From Epiperipatus broadwayi (lineage: Eukaryota > Onychophora > Udeonychophora > Euonychophora > Peripatidae): 64,000 bases of DNA. The stretch is from contig JAQFVV010006197.1 in the NCBI GenBank assembly GCA_028023455.1, forward strand, positions 21,017,254 through 21,081,253, given 5' to 3'. Every line of letters begins with the position of its first letter. The first letter of the stretch is position 1. A model generated the notes under the pieces. It was given only the letters and a program-made list of their open reading frames with translations, ran no database searches and had not been told where the DNA came from. The position numbers were made by a program, and so were the translations under genes. Of the stretch, positions 35,534 through 46,420 are shown piece by piece.

Positions 35534-35767
35534 CTAGAGTTTTAGTAAATCATTCCAAGGCTGACCAGAATACGGTGGTGGAGACCACAGGTCTAATATA
35601 GCCCTAGTTCCTCTACTATTGCTCAAAGATTTACCACCTTGCGGATGACATATGAGTTTACAGCAGTATTCTCCTTCTACCTGCTGGCAATAGAACATCA
35701 GTAAAGCAGAGACCATGGAAAAAGTTGACATTTTAACTAGTATAGCCATATAGATATCACGTGGCAA
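35534..35767 (-). CDS. Unrecognised 77-codon ORF with hydrophobic N-terminus
   Basis: From an inner Met the protein begins with a signal-like segment ('MSTFSMVSALLMFY'), then a small Cys cluster ('EYCCKLICH') and a Gly/Ser/Pro-rich tail ('DLWSPPPYSGQPWND'). The length and less biased composition are unusual for this window, but there is no homology I can name, no visible splice context and no promoter. It may be chance or part of a repeat. Confidence 0.25.
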   Translation of the reverse strand: MPRDIYMAILVKMSTFSMVSALLMFYCQQVEGEYCCKLICHPQGGKSLSNSRGTRAILDLWSPPPYSGQPWNDLLKL

Positions 35768-35953
35768 GGATATGATTATTAAACAATAAAGTGATTATTA
35801 ATACTTATAATAAATAATTGCTAAATGATGGAATGGTTATGAATCGATGAGCAAGACCGAGACGTGAGACAAAGTTAAATTTAAAATTAATTTAATAAAT
35901 TTAAATATTGAAATAATAATTACAACAATAATTACAAATGCCTATATGCATTG

Positions 35954-36292
35954 TTTCACTCGCAGGTGATTAAGGGATAGTTTGCATTTAATTTTGGGTT
36001 CACACACAGGTGATGGTTTTGCAAATACACTTCTTTACGGTTGAGTTATACATAGTTTGGTTTACATATATAGATGGTGGGTAAAATCACTCACAGGTGA
36101 TAGTAAATTGCCAGTTACAAATTATTGGGTTTCTTACATATATGTATATTATTCGTAGGTGATTACTTAAGAATTAAGCACGTCCGGTTTATATATAGCA
36201 CTTTAATCACTCGCAGGTGATTGTAATTTTAGGTTACAAATTAATTAATTTACTTAGCTATGTATATGTCTATCACTCACAGGTGATAGAGA
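35954..36292. repeat. Array of short ATCAC(N6)GTGAT hairpins containing CAGGTG
   Basis: Variants of 'tcactcgcaggtgat' recur at 35963, 36007, 36094, 36156 (mutated to TAGGTG), 36214 and 36280 (positions of the CAGGTG), 44-87 bp apart. Spacer sequences are also partly similar ('ggttacaaatta', 'cagttacaaatta'). The unit is thus a decayed tandem repeat of about 60 bp. Confidence 0.75.
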
Positions 36293-38133
36293 AATTATAG
36301 GTTGGAAGATATATTTTCATGAGCCTTAATGTTACATTATAAGTTAGTGAATTTGCTCGTGATTATCTATGCCTAGTTTATGCTATATAATGGGATTTAG
36401 ATTTTGCTTTAGAGTTAGAAGAAGTGAATATAAACATTTATAAAGATCATATTTTATTTAGCACGAATTAATCAATGTATTCTCTATATAGCTAATATGC
36501 CTATCAAATTGGATTCGAATTCAGATCAAAGCTGAAAATAACAATTATAATGGCAGGATGAACTGGTTATTGAAGGTCAGACTTCAGATACTAAGGCGTA
36601 TAGAAACATACAATTCTGAGTCTTTTGCTTCTCGTATATGTGCCTTATTCACGGGATTTTACCAAGTAATGGTTCCCTTTTACCGAACTCATTGCTGTGA
36701 AATAATAGACATTTAGTCCAGATGATCGAACAACTAATTTTAACTGGGAGTCTCATGCTCTGTTTCTGGGGATGCAGAATAGGAGGAATGAACCCATCCA
36801 CCATCTGAAGGAGGTAGTTGTCTGAACTAAGAATAATGGTGTAGCACAACCACATACAACCATTGAAGAATACAGCAACAAGTAATTACGCCATGGTGTT
36901 TCTTAAGGACACATACGCACCACTGACAACATTATTAGATCATAAAAATTAAGATGCTAAACGATAGTTTTCTTCATGAAACTACCGTATATCAGTTCAT
37001 ATCATAGTATTTGTAATTATACTACTAAGAAAAATTTATGAATCCAATTTCTAAAGCTATCTCTATAGGCTTTTACGCTTTCTAGGGAGGATTACAGCAT
37101 ATAGAGGAAAATTACAATATAGAATTATAGATTTATGCTGCATTGTATCACTTCAACTGAATATTGGTTAAATATTATATTTAAGGCAAATCTATCTTAG
37201 AATAGTAATAAGCTTGTAAGTATATCTTAATTAAGATATTTTAACCATTTCAAAACAGAGTTTCGGTTTGTGCGTCAATATACGCGAAATTACATATATA
37301 TGCGTGAGAATACAAATCTACCTCTCACTAATGATTTAATTATGAACAAAACTCGGCTTTGAATACATGTAGCATAAACAATAACATAATTGTAAATAAT
37401 AGGGTTTGGCATAGATTTAATTAAAAGAAATGTAAGATTTAGAATAAGATTTCACGTAAGTGAAATCTGAAATTTGGTTTTGTTTTAAAAGGAAACTTAT
37501 AGGACATTAGCTGATATTTGAAAGATTCAGTTTAGAGCAATTTTAAATAGTTTAAGAGAATTGACTAAGGCAAAGATTATTATTAGCTTAAAATATATTA
37601 AATAACTTAGGAATTTAATTATTTTCTTAAAATAGATCATTTTAAATTATATGTAATAAAAGTCATACTAAAATATTCAAAAACAATTTTAACAAGTTAA
37701 AACTAAATCAATCATAAATAAGTTTCAGCAAGTAAACCAATAAATAAAAAAATCATATTAGCAAACGGAATGTGTTATTAATGCAAATAATAACTCAGAT
37801 AAGAAATTATAATTTAGTTCTCAAATTAGAATCTAATAACAACAAACTAGAATCAGTGAAACATTTAACGAATCTGTTATTAAATCACTTATAAATCAGA
37901 TATCAATTCAGTTTATAAATCAGGCAAGGTTTTAGAATTGAAATAAAAATTAAAATTTACATTTAAGAAATACGTTTAATTTACATTATTATTATTATGG
38001 CCATAGAATTTAGATTGAGGTAGCATTTTAGGATTAGTTGACTTTAGTTGAAAGGCTTAAAATTGAAGGAATTTATTACCGTTTTTTTCTTTCTCTACTG
38101 ACAGGCTGTTTGATCACTGAGGAACTTCTATAG

Positions 38134-38445
38134 GTGGTGGTGGCTATTGCTGCAACTCTTCCCGCATCAGGTAGCTTATTATCGAGGTTGATAAGGCAAG
38201 GATCTAGCCTTCTACCCCAATATCATCATCATCAGTTCTTTTACAAGTACTTTGTTAAAATTATAATCATAGAGAGCTCATTAAAGATAGCTGAAGCAAC
38301 TTATATATCAGCTTCCCCCCCCTACTCTCTTGTTACATTAATTTTAGATCCGTTTTTCAGCTCCCTCGTTATTGCTAAAAAAATCGTGGAAACCCACTGT
38401 GACTATTTTTCTTTAGGTCAGTTTAACCTCTGTCACTCGTGGTAA
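38134..38445 (+). CDS. Unrecognised 104-codon open frame
   Basis: The frame spans 38134-38445; its first codon is GTG, which is not a usual eukaryotic start. The translation starts 'MVVAIAATLPASGSLLSRL', is mildly hydrophobic and has no domain I know. It lies just after 'tttttttctttctctactgacag', a good-looking splice acceptor (ends 38105), but frames immediately after that acceptor are closed. It overlaps the end of the possible solo LTR. Probably not a gene. Confidence 0.15.
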   Translation: MVVAIAATLPASGSLLSRLIRQGSSLLPQYHHHQFFYKYFVKIIIIESSLKIAEATYISASPPYSLVTLILDPFFSSLVIAKKIVETHCDYFSLGQFNLCHSW

Positions 38446-38921
38446 TTTATTCAGTTTTTTTAAATTTAAATCTAATTTTACCTTAAATTGGGTCATTTTA
38501 TAGCGAGAAGGATTAACTTTTCTGGCATCATCCTTTCTAGAAATACAAATCTAGAATATGGAAAAACATTTTGTTATATATGTAACTCGACCGTTTAATT
38601 TAGCAATATTTGCAGAATTATATAATAATTTCTAATATTACTTTTAAGAATATTTTAAATAAAGAAATCTTAATGTTTAAATCCTGTTAACTTTATTCTA
38701 CTAGCATATATGTAGTCTTAAGTTACACATACAACTTGTTTTTCATTTATTTATTACCAGAAATATATATGTGCGTATTCATAGAGATTTATACATATAG
38801 GTGCAATTTTCATACTATATTTTAATATATATGCACACATACATGATTAGCATTATTTATGTTTTAATTTAGCCGGTTTTTAACATACAATTTTAACGTG
38901 ATATACGCATAATATATGATT

Positions 38922-39200
38922 TTAATGTGATATACGAGGATTTGGTGGTAGATACATAGATGGAAATATACTATAGATTATAGTAGGTGAAACAGTAGGA
39001 TTGTGAAAGCCGACTCTTTCAATATATACAATGTTTTTGATGTCATAATCAACAGCAAGATGGATCCTCCAAATCTTTACAATTAAATATGTATATCCAC
39101 CTACATTAAATTGTGATATAAAATCTATGTATTGGTCTTTCATTAAGCATCCATATGTAAGAACTATTAATGTAACTCTATTACAAATTTTATCCATCAC
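38922..39200 (-). CDS. Unrecognised 92-codon ORF upstream of the LINE
   Basis: 'MDKICNRVTLIVLTYG', 'NVGGYTYLIVKIWRIHLAV', 'YIERVGFHNPTV'. The amino-acid mix is more protein-like than neighbouring frames. I compared it by eye with the N-terminus of the related LINE ORF1 at 62.1 kb, in case of a 5' inversion, and saw no match. Could be a relic of another element. Confidence 0.25.
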   Translation of the reverse strand: MMDKICNRVTLIVLTYGCLMKDQYIDFISQFNVGGYTYLIVKIWRIHLAVDYDIKNIVYIERVGFHNPTVSPTIIYSIFPSMYLPPNPRISH

Positions 39201-39334
39201 ATGTATATATTTTTTTAATATTTAAGTTTTAATATTCAAGTTTAATTTTATTTATTAAGTAATAATGATTAGCTCAAGATATTTATAATTATTTCCTTCT
39301 TCTAATTGTCAATTTTTTTTATATATAAACTATT

Positions 39335-39435
39335 ATAATGATTGTTAATCATCATGTGATTTCAAAAAAATGTCACTCCAATTAGATTAGCCAAATTGGA
39401 ATGCTTTAACTTTGAAATCACTTGCTAATCATTAT
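39335..39435. repeat. 101-bp hairpin at the LINE 5' boundary
   Basis: Arms 'ataatgattgttaatcat...gatttcaaa' and its reverse complement ending at 39435, with inner pairing 'tccaatt'/'aaattgga'. It directly abuts the 5'-truncated LINE. Confidence 0.65.
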
Positions 39436-39448
39436 CTTGTCACCATAG

Positions 39449-40529
39449 GTGCTAATCGTCATCTATATTTGGATGGAACAGTTTGGAACTGTGGAACTGA
39501 TTTTGATAGAACTGACCTACAAAAGATTCTGGGTCCGTGGAAAAATAATCTCCTTTGACTACAAACTCGTACCTCATACTCAAACCCACATACTCCAAAA
39601 TGTGGCAATATTCAAAATTGTCCTCACTAAGGGCATTTCTCTCTTGTCTATTCCAGGATTGATTGAGTATCATGAATGTCCCCTTATAATCATCCTCCAT
39701 GGTGTCTCTCCTCAATGTTTTCATTGCAGACAAAGAGGACATATCATGAAGGAATGCCAAGACTGCATATGCATCCAATGTGGAGATATACGCTATAAAT
39801 ATCATAAATGTGCCTATAAGAACAGACTTCCCTCATTCCAATCTCATTCTAACAGGCCCACTTCTAATTACAATTATAATAGAATTGATAATTGCCAAGA
39901 TCTTGGGCCTAAATCACATTTTTCCTCCACAGCTGCAATTCCTGGCCCCAGTGCTCAACAATTTACCAATATCTTATCTACTGGATGTATCAACGGTTCA
40001 TGACCAATCTGAAGATGTCTCTTCTCTGGCTGAGGAGGATGGCCTGTCTATGGCCTCTGTCACTGACCCAGAGGTCAACTCCTGTGACCTCTCCTCCCCT
40101 CCCCAACATAAGAGGAAAAATCGTAACCTTAAATCTCGGTCTAATCCAGCTGAATCTTATTCCAGTGCTGACAGTCTTGCCAGCCTTGGGGGGCTTGATC
40201 TTTCTGACAAGTTGGCTGCCTCCCCCAGCCCTAGTATTAAAAAAATTAGATACGCTTCTTCTGTGATACCTGAAGTCTCTCAGAACCCTCATCAAATAGA
40301 CCCAAATCTCGAACCCATTCCTGCTGTTTCTCCTTCATACAGTTCTGAACATATTCTGCTGCTGAATGATATTGGCTCTTCCTTTTTGCTTGCCGAGGAT
40401 ATTCCTGAGCCTGTTCCTGAACTTGAAGCTGCTTTTTCTCCAGTCATCAATCCTGATCCTTCTGACTCCTCTTCTAAGTGCATCATATCTTTGAATTGCA
40501 AGACTAAAAATACCATCTACTACTTTTAG
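39449..40529 (+). pseudogene. LINE ORF1 (gag-like, zinc knuckles)
   Basis: The first knuckle CFHCRQRGHIMKEC is a perfect CX2CX4HX4C. It is followed two residues after its last Cys by CIQCGDIRYKYHKC, a CX2CX7HXC variant. This part is in frame 2 (to 40003). The Ser/Pro/Asp-rich tail continues in frame 3 (to 40529: 'SADSLASLGGLDLSDKL', 'PEPVPELEAAFSP'), so a frameshift lies near 39990. The N-terminal half before the knuckles is short compared with the minus-strand paralogue, consistent with 5' truncation. ORF1 proteins of this type bind the element's RNA. Confidence 0.75.
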
Positions 40530-41215
40530 TGTTATATTAGTTAATGTTATAGGTCTGAAATCTCATGACGGGGCTTATGCCTTATCACACTGGTTTCATC
40601 ACCAACCCCCTGATATTCTTTGCCTATCTGAGACTAAAACTCCACCTTGGGTCTGACCCCACACCCTTGATCTCATTCATCACCTAGGCTACTTCCATTA
40701 CTCCTACTCCTCCTCTGCTTCAGGAGGAGTTGCAATAATCATCAATAAAAAATCATCAATAAAAATTCCCCTATTTCCTTCTTTAAAATTCTGCACATTG
40801 ATTCCAACTGTTTAATAGCGACCATTCAAATCAATAGTTTTCTTTTTAATCTGATAAATGTATACTTATCCAAGAATTCAGACACAGTTCTAAGGACTAC
40901 TCATACTATAAATTCCATCTTCAGAATTAGTCCTCTTCCCATTTTAATCATTGGAGATTTTAATCTTACCTATGAACAATGTCAAAACAAATTTACACAA
41001 TTTCTAAATCAACAAATGGAAAGTGGAATGAGATTCTTCCCTCAAACCGGGTTTTCATTTTACACTCAAAAGTCCAGATCAGTCATTGACCTCGTCCTCT
41101 TCTCTCCCTCCTTTTCACCAATTATTGAAGCTCATCTATGGCCTGCAGTATTTTCTGACCACTTTACCTTAGAAGTTAGTCAACCTGAGAACTGTCTCAC
41201 AGATCGTTAATGAAA
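40528..41215 (+). pseudogene. LINE apurinic-type endonuclease domain
   Basis: Motifs in the right order: 'VNVIGLKSHDG' (N-terminal Asn motif), 'DILCLSETK' (catalytic Glu), 'GGVAIIINKK', 'PILIIGDFNLT' (GDFN; codons 40953-40964), 'IDLVLFSPS' and 'VFSDHFTLEV' (SDH; about 41154-41162). Several stops and frameshifts separate them, so no active enzyme. In an intact element it nicks target DNA to prime reverse transcription. Confidence 0.75.
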
Positions 41216-41223
41216 TACCATGA

Positions 41224-43700
41224 ATGATTTGTATGCTTACTAAGGACAATATTACTATCCAGCTGATATCAGAAACTTATATCACCTTTAATCAGTCACA
41301 GCTGATTTCTCTTCCTGCACAAGCTGCTTGGAAGGCATTTGTTGACACACTCAAATACCTAATCAATAAATGCACAATTAAAGCTAAGGGTCCAGTTTGT
41401 ATGCTTCATGAATTGGACTCCATTGCCAGAGAGCTCAGCTCACTTCCTTATGAAGCCCAAACTGTCTCAACTATTCTGGCACTAAAGACAAAATATAAGC
41501 ACACTCAAGGAGCCATTGCTGAATATCTCTCAATTAAGAGGGCCCACCAATACCTTCATCACCAACATTGCTGGACCAGAGGCTACCTAAGATGAACCCT
41601 GGGCTCTGTCAAAAGGTATAGGGCCCCTAGGTCAATTGAGGTACAGGGAAATGAATACTCTGGCTCTTCCATGTTGGCCAAAGTTTATGAATTTTACTAC
41701 AGAAAATGCCTCTGGGATTAATTAGTTCATGTAGGACTCTCATCAATAGAGAATCAACTCCGCATAAGATCACTGAAACTAGGATCCTATTAAAATTTTA
41801 AGATCATTCCCAGATAGAATTCATCCTGGCCTATATGGCATTCCCATGTTTGTACTCATACACCTTCATGCCTTTGCCATCCCAATTATCAAAGGAATAA
41901 TTGACCTGGCCGAGGACACCCAGGAAATCGATGGAATGTGTCTGATTGCCATGGTTCCCCTTATTCAGAAATGGTAAGCTCTATCAATTGAACAACCTCT
42001 GGCCCATCTCGATGTTGCCCTTACTGGTGAAGACAATCGAGGGCCTAATTAAAGAGGATATCCAAGACAACATCATAAATAAATTGTCCTCATACCAATT
42101 TGCCAAGAAGGGGAACTTGACTGCTGATGCCATCAGCCACTTTCATATTCTCATAGATCATGTTCGCAGGAGAATGTCCTGACTAATTGCAGTTCAACTC
42201 AACTTTGCTGGGGCCTTTGATTGTGTCAGGATCAAAGTATTACTTAGTGTGCTGGAGAAACTCCAAGTGCCTTCAGCATACCTCCAGATGATAGAAAACC
42301 TACTTCACAATTGGGAGGTATTTCTCTCTCTTGATGGTAGAGTGGCCCCAGGATTTTGGCCCTGTATTTCCATTCCTCAGGACTCACCACTAAGTACTCT
42401 CCTCTTCACAGCCTATGTGAATGCATTGAGGCTGTTTTTCCTGGGATAGCCATCCCTATGCTGAGGGAGAACATTCTCCATATTTTCTATATGGATGATG
42501 TGGTGTTGTTCCTCTCATCTCGGGATGAGTTCACTAGGCTTGAGGAACTCCTGGACCAAGTTTCTCACAAATTTGGTTTCAGAGTAAACAAAGCGAAATC
42601 GGCCATATGGTAAAATTCTATCAGGCAAGCAAATACCAGGTGGGTTTGAAGCCCACCCTCAGAAATTTCTTGGCTTCCCCCTAGCCTCCCTTCATCCATT
42701 ATGAGAAGGGAACTTGAAGATTCCCTATTAGCTAAGGTCAATTCTACAGTAACATCACTATCTAAGGTCTACCTGTCCTTGTTGGTGAAGGTAGCACTAC
42801 TTAATGCTATAGTATTGCCCAAAATAACATATTATCTTGCAGGATTTTCCCCCATGGGCAAGTTTATTCAAATATTGAAACCTTATGCAGAAAACTTTGC
42901 TGGGGAGGCAAGACTCCCATCATCAGCCTCAACATATTACAAAAACACAAATTTCTTAATGGCTTTAGCCTTCACTTGCCGAAGATTTTTTACCTCCAAC
43001 GAACTCATACTATTCAAAATTTTTAAGGATAATCCTGATATGGAGTGCCCCTTCCCCATGGAAAAGGTAGAGCCTACCGATCGTCCTCCACCTAGATGGA
43101 GAAACATTTGGTTACAAAAGCAAGTTACTGTGATTATTCAAAACTTTCAGTCATCGGGTTCTTTTTTTCAGGAGAAATTATCATATTTGAAAGTTTATTG
43201 GATGGAAAAACTAAATCTGTTAATAAACTCCCAATAGGAATCTCTCAATTTGATTTCCCAAATTAACAAAATTCATCAAACTGAGTCCAAAATTTGTCGA
43301 TGTTTTAATAGAAATCATCCTTGAAGCACTCCCCACTGGGGCCTTTCTCCACTACCAAAGGGGTTACAACATCAACCCCCTGTGTCCCCTATGTAACAAA
43401 CAGGAGGAGTCTATTGACCACATTCTGGGTCAATGTGATTCGTGGACTTACCTCCATAATATAGCATTAGACCAGATAAATGGCAATGACCCAACTAACA
43501 TTTCTCTTAAGGCCACAATTAAAAAGGGTCAATTCGGAACAATAAGACTGGCCGCTTTCATTAACTTCTCAAATTGGATACCAGATGTAGCATGATATTT
43601 GATCATGGCTGTGATGACTCAATGGTTAATTTTTCAAGTCCCTGTATAAGATAAAAGATGAGGATAAACAAACTTGTCAGCCTTGGCTAATTGACCAAAC
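41224..43700 (+). pseudogene. LINE reverse transcriptase and C-terminal knuckle
   Basis: RT blocks: 'NLWPISMLPLLVKTIEGLI' (about 41985), 'SSYQFAKKGNLTADAI', motif A 'VQLNFAGAFDCV' (42192-42227), 'ISIPQDSPLSTLLFTAY' (block B), motif C 'FYMDDVVLF' (YMDD codons 42488-42499), 'GFRVNKAKS' (block D). Then a thumb-like region (42701-43237) and a CPLC...H...C knuckle (43383-43436; CX2CX8HX4C), as in many LINE ORF2 ends. Defects: the first motif A Asp is Asn (AAC at 42201-42203), TGA at 42180-42182, a frameshift near 42440, and stops after 42613 and 43237. Confidence 0.8.
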
Positions 43701-43800
43701 CTGTAGCCAGATGAGGCTAGAGACTTAATTCATGTAGCCAGGCCTAAAACTTAAACTTTCCCCCATCCACTGAATAAATAATATATCCTATCTATCACCT

Positions 43801-45273
43801 ATGAATAATCTAAACTTTAAATATGTAGATCTTTCATACATCCTATATATTTAATACATAAACTTTGCATTAGTTCCATTCTGTGTAATTAATTTACCTA
43901 TATCAACTTGTAAATATTGTTATAGTCCTCGTTACTCTTTGGGCCATTTCTAAACCTTATATATAGGTTTGACTTACTTTATATTCATAGCTAATTATGC
44001 ATATGATCCACTGCCTTAAGACATTCTTTGATTTTATTTATATTTATTTATGTTTCTTTCATACTAGCAGTAATTGCCTATCATAATTTTCTTATGCAGC
44101 TCTTGAGACTACGTTATTGATCTAATACAACTTTTGATTTTTCTATATACATGGTTTGCATACCACATTTATATGTATACATTGAAACTTTCTTATTGAC
44201 ATAATTTTATGCTATCATTGATTTTTCTTGTATCTACTCTAAGGTGTAAATAAAGTTTTAATTTTGAAAGTAAAGACTGACTTGCAATATTTTTGTAATT
44301 CTCAAGCCTCTTGAAAACAGCATTAAATATTTGATTAAACAATTTTTTTAAAATGATAATGACATTCATATTTTAATATTTTCAAATTTTTTTGAGTTTT
44401 TTAAGTGCCTTTCTCATCTCAACACCACCATGATGCAGTAAAGTTGATATGAAAAAGGCATTTATAAATCCTGACAAAATTTGTAAAATAATAATAATTA
44501 AAAATAAATAAATTAAAAATTGACTAAAAATGCACACACACACTAAGTTGAGTTTATTAAATAAAGATAGTATCAATGTGGTACCTATTTATAAAAATTG
44601 ATAATGATTGTTCTGTTAATGATACTATTTTCTCTACAATAACCCTTACAAGCATTTGTAGGCGCCGTTAATTAAAAATGGTTAAAAATGTAGCAATCAT
44701 AATTTGGTCATTTACTATATATGACTGTTTATACAAATATTATTCTGTACAATTAGTCTTTAAACTTGAAAAAGGCACATATATAAGTTCATAAAACAAT
44801 TAATGCTTTAACTCTTTCGTGGATCATTTCTATTATTGGACAAGTGAAGTAAAACATTGAAACTTTTAATTGGTTTTAATTGGTCAAGTGATAAACTCTT
44901 TGATAGAAATATTTTCATCTTTTAATATATATATATATATATTATTAATTTTAGTTTCATTTTCAAAAAGTATATTAATTGTTTGTAATGTTAGAAAAGT
45001 AAACGAAAGTTATTTCAAAAATATATTTTTATTTGTATTTTATAGAAATATTCAAAAGCAGAAAAATCAAAGAAAAGATTGTAGTAAATTACAAGCAATG
45101 CAAACATCATTTATATCCCTCCCAGATTTATGTTATGAAAAAGTGAATAACTTTTTAGTAAAATCTTAGCGGTTTTTCTAAAAATAATTATATTTTCAAC
45201 ATATTTTAACCAAATACATCATAATATTTAAATAAATGCCAGAAAAATATTCTAAAACATTAATCTTTGTTTT
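43801..45273. other. A+T-rich noncoding stretch, including the probable LINE 3' end
   Basis: No clear poly(A) or tandem terminus for the LINE could be fixed. AT microsatellite at about 44924-44942. Confidence 0.45.
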
Positions 45274-45375
45274 AAACTCAAATAAACAGCTTCGTGTAAT
45301 CTAAACTCTTGACAGGATGACAAAAACTCAAATAAACAGCTTCGTGTAATCTAAACTCTTGACAGGATGACAAAA
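45274..45375. repeat. Perfect 50-bp tandem duplication
   Basis: The copies 45274-45323 and 45324-45373 are identical ('aaactcaaataaacagctt...gacaggatgacaa'). Confidence 0.95.
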
Positions 45376-45594
45376 TTGTTGCTAATGTTGATTTATTTTT
45401 CAATTTACAATCGTGTAAAGTATACAATTTTTTAATAAAACCTTACTACTTTTGTAAAATAACTATATTTTCAGCAGATTTTATGAAAATAATTTGAAAT
45501 ATGTATGAAAAATAATAAAAAAAATGCTTTAAAATATATATTTTCATTTTCAGCGGTGAAAAATATTTCTTGGCGGTCTCTTTTTGACCAAATC

Positions 45595-45793
45595 ATCATC
45601 AGCCAATCAGTATTGAGAATGTATTGTGACTGGATGGTCCAGCCAATCAGCATTGGTCTTCTTCTTTTGTTAGAATAAAAACACCCCTAATATTGATTTT
45701 TTACTTGTAAAATAATTCAAGAAAGGGCAGCATCTTACAGGACTTTTGCTAAGCTTTACAACAAGCATATAAGGATCTCTGTAGCTCAAAAAA
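45595..45793 (+). promoter_or_regulatory. Candidate promoter: paired CCAAT boxes and TATA-like element
   Basis: 'cagccaatcagtattg' and 'cagccaatcagcattgg' lie 40 bp apart (about 45600 and 45640) in DNA richer in G+C than its surroundings. TATA-like 'catataagg' is at about 45766, and an ATG follows at 45794. The arrangement resembles a polymerase II promoter with NF-Y sites. No transcript evidence. Confidence 0.35.
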
Positions 45794-45859
45794 ATGACGG
45801 ATTTCGAGCGACATAAAGTCGACGATGCAAATAAGTGTCAAACCACCTTGAAGTGTTAA
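45794..45859 (+). CDS. Short 21-codon ORF or first exon fragment after the CCAAT region
   Basis: MTDFERHKVDDANKC... ends at TAA 45857-45859. The start context is 'aaaaaaATGA'. The codons contain several CpGs (TTC GAG CGA, GTC GAC GAT), unlike the surrounding A+T-rich DNA. A weak donor (AATAA/GTGTCA) sits inside. It could be a first exon truncated by the foldback element that begins 22 bp later. No family recognised. Confidence 0.25.
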   Translation: MTDFERHKVDDANKCQTTLKC

Positions 45860-45880
45860 ACCATCAAATATACATCTTAT

Positions 45881-46420
45881 TTGTATTTATATGTTGGACT
45901 ATTTCCATCATCTAATGTTAAATATCGAATGTCTTTAGAAAAATATAACTTTATTTAAATCTTTCAATTACATTCAACTATTAGTAATAACACACAGGTT
46001 AGTATACATACAATGTTTCAAGAGATATTATTTTTCCTTTCTTCATCAGCTGTTGCTGACCTGACCAGGACAGTAATGGCATGGGTATCAAACCTGGATT
46101 CTTAGATTCTTGAATATTGAATTTTAAAGTAATACTCTATATTTAAGAATTAAAGGGCCCAGGTTTGATTTCCATGCTAATATTGACACTGGATAAACCA
46201 TAAATACCTGTAGAAGTCAGGAGAATAATATAAATTTGAAACATACATATACTAACCTATATGATATTGCTAACTGTTGAATATAATTAGAAAATTTAAA
46301 TAAAAGTTAATTTTTTCTAAAGACATTTAATACTTAATATTAGATAGTGGAAATAGTTCAATATATAAATACAACTAAAATACCAGCATCCCAAACCTTC
46401 AGGAAAACAATGAATCTTAT
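45881..46420. mobile_element. Foldback (MITE-like) element, family 3
   Basis: The left end 'ttgtatttatatgttggac' plus 'tatttcca' is repeated inverted at the right (ends 46374), and about 200 bp of each arm pair imperfectly around 46130. Sequence beyond the right end (46376-46420) is also present inverted at 48525-48570, so the mobile unit may be longer than the palindrome. No ORF. Confidence 0.7.

Larger units (their letters stand above)
35498..38336 (+). other. Compositionally distinct block, possibly a long solo LTR
   Basis: Opens TGTAATGG and closes TTGTTACA. A TATA-like run (about 38299) and a C-run sit about 40 bp before the end, the same arrangement as the ends of the LTRs at 18498 and 24191. 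No second copy, no convincing target duplication and no coding domain is visible, so this remains tentative. Contains the hairpin array at 35954-36292 and two unrecognised small ORFs. Confidence 0.25.
39449..43800 (+). mobile_element. Degraded APE-type LINE (two-ORF, with RT)
   Basis: In order: ORF1 with a double zinc knuckle (39449-40529), an apurinic-type endonuclease (about 40528-41210), reverse transcriptase (about 41940-42615), a C-terminal region ending in a Cys/His knuckle (43383-43436), and an A/T-rich 3' flank. Multiple frameshifts and stops, 5' truncated. The architecture is that of I/Jockey-group non-LTR retrotransposons; I cannot place the clade by eye. The related copy at 60280-62830 shows it is a family in this genome. 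Confidence 0.85.

Noticed and set aside
38050-38105. Strong splice acceptor 'tttttttctttctctactgacag' as start of a coding exon
   Set aside because: All three frames after it hit a stop within about 30 bases, so no coding exon.
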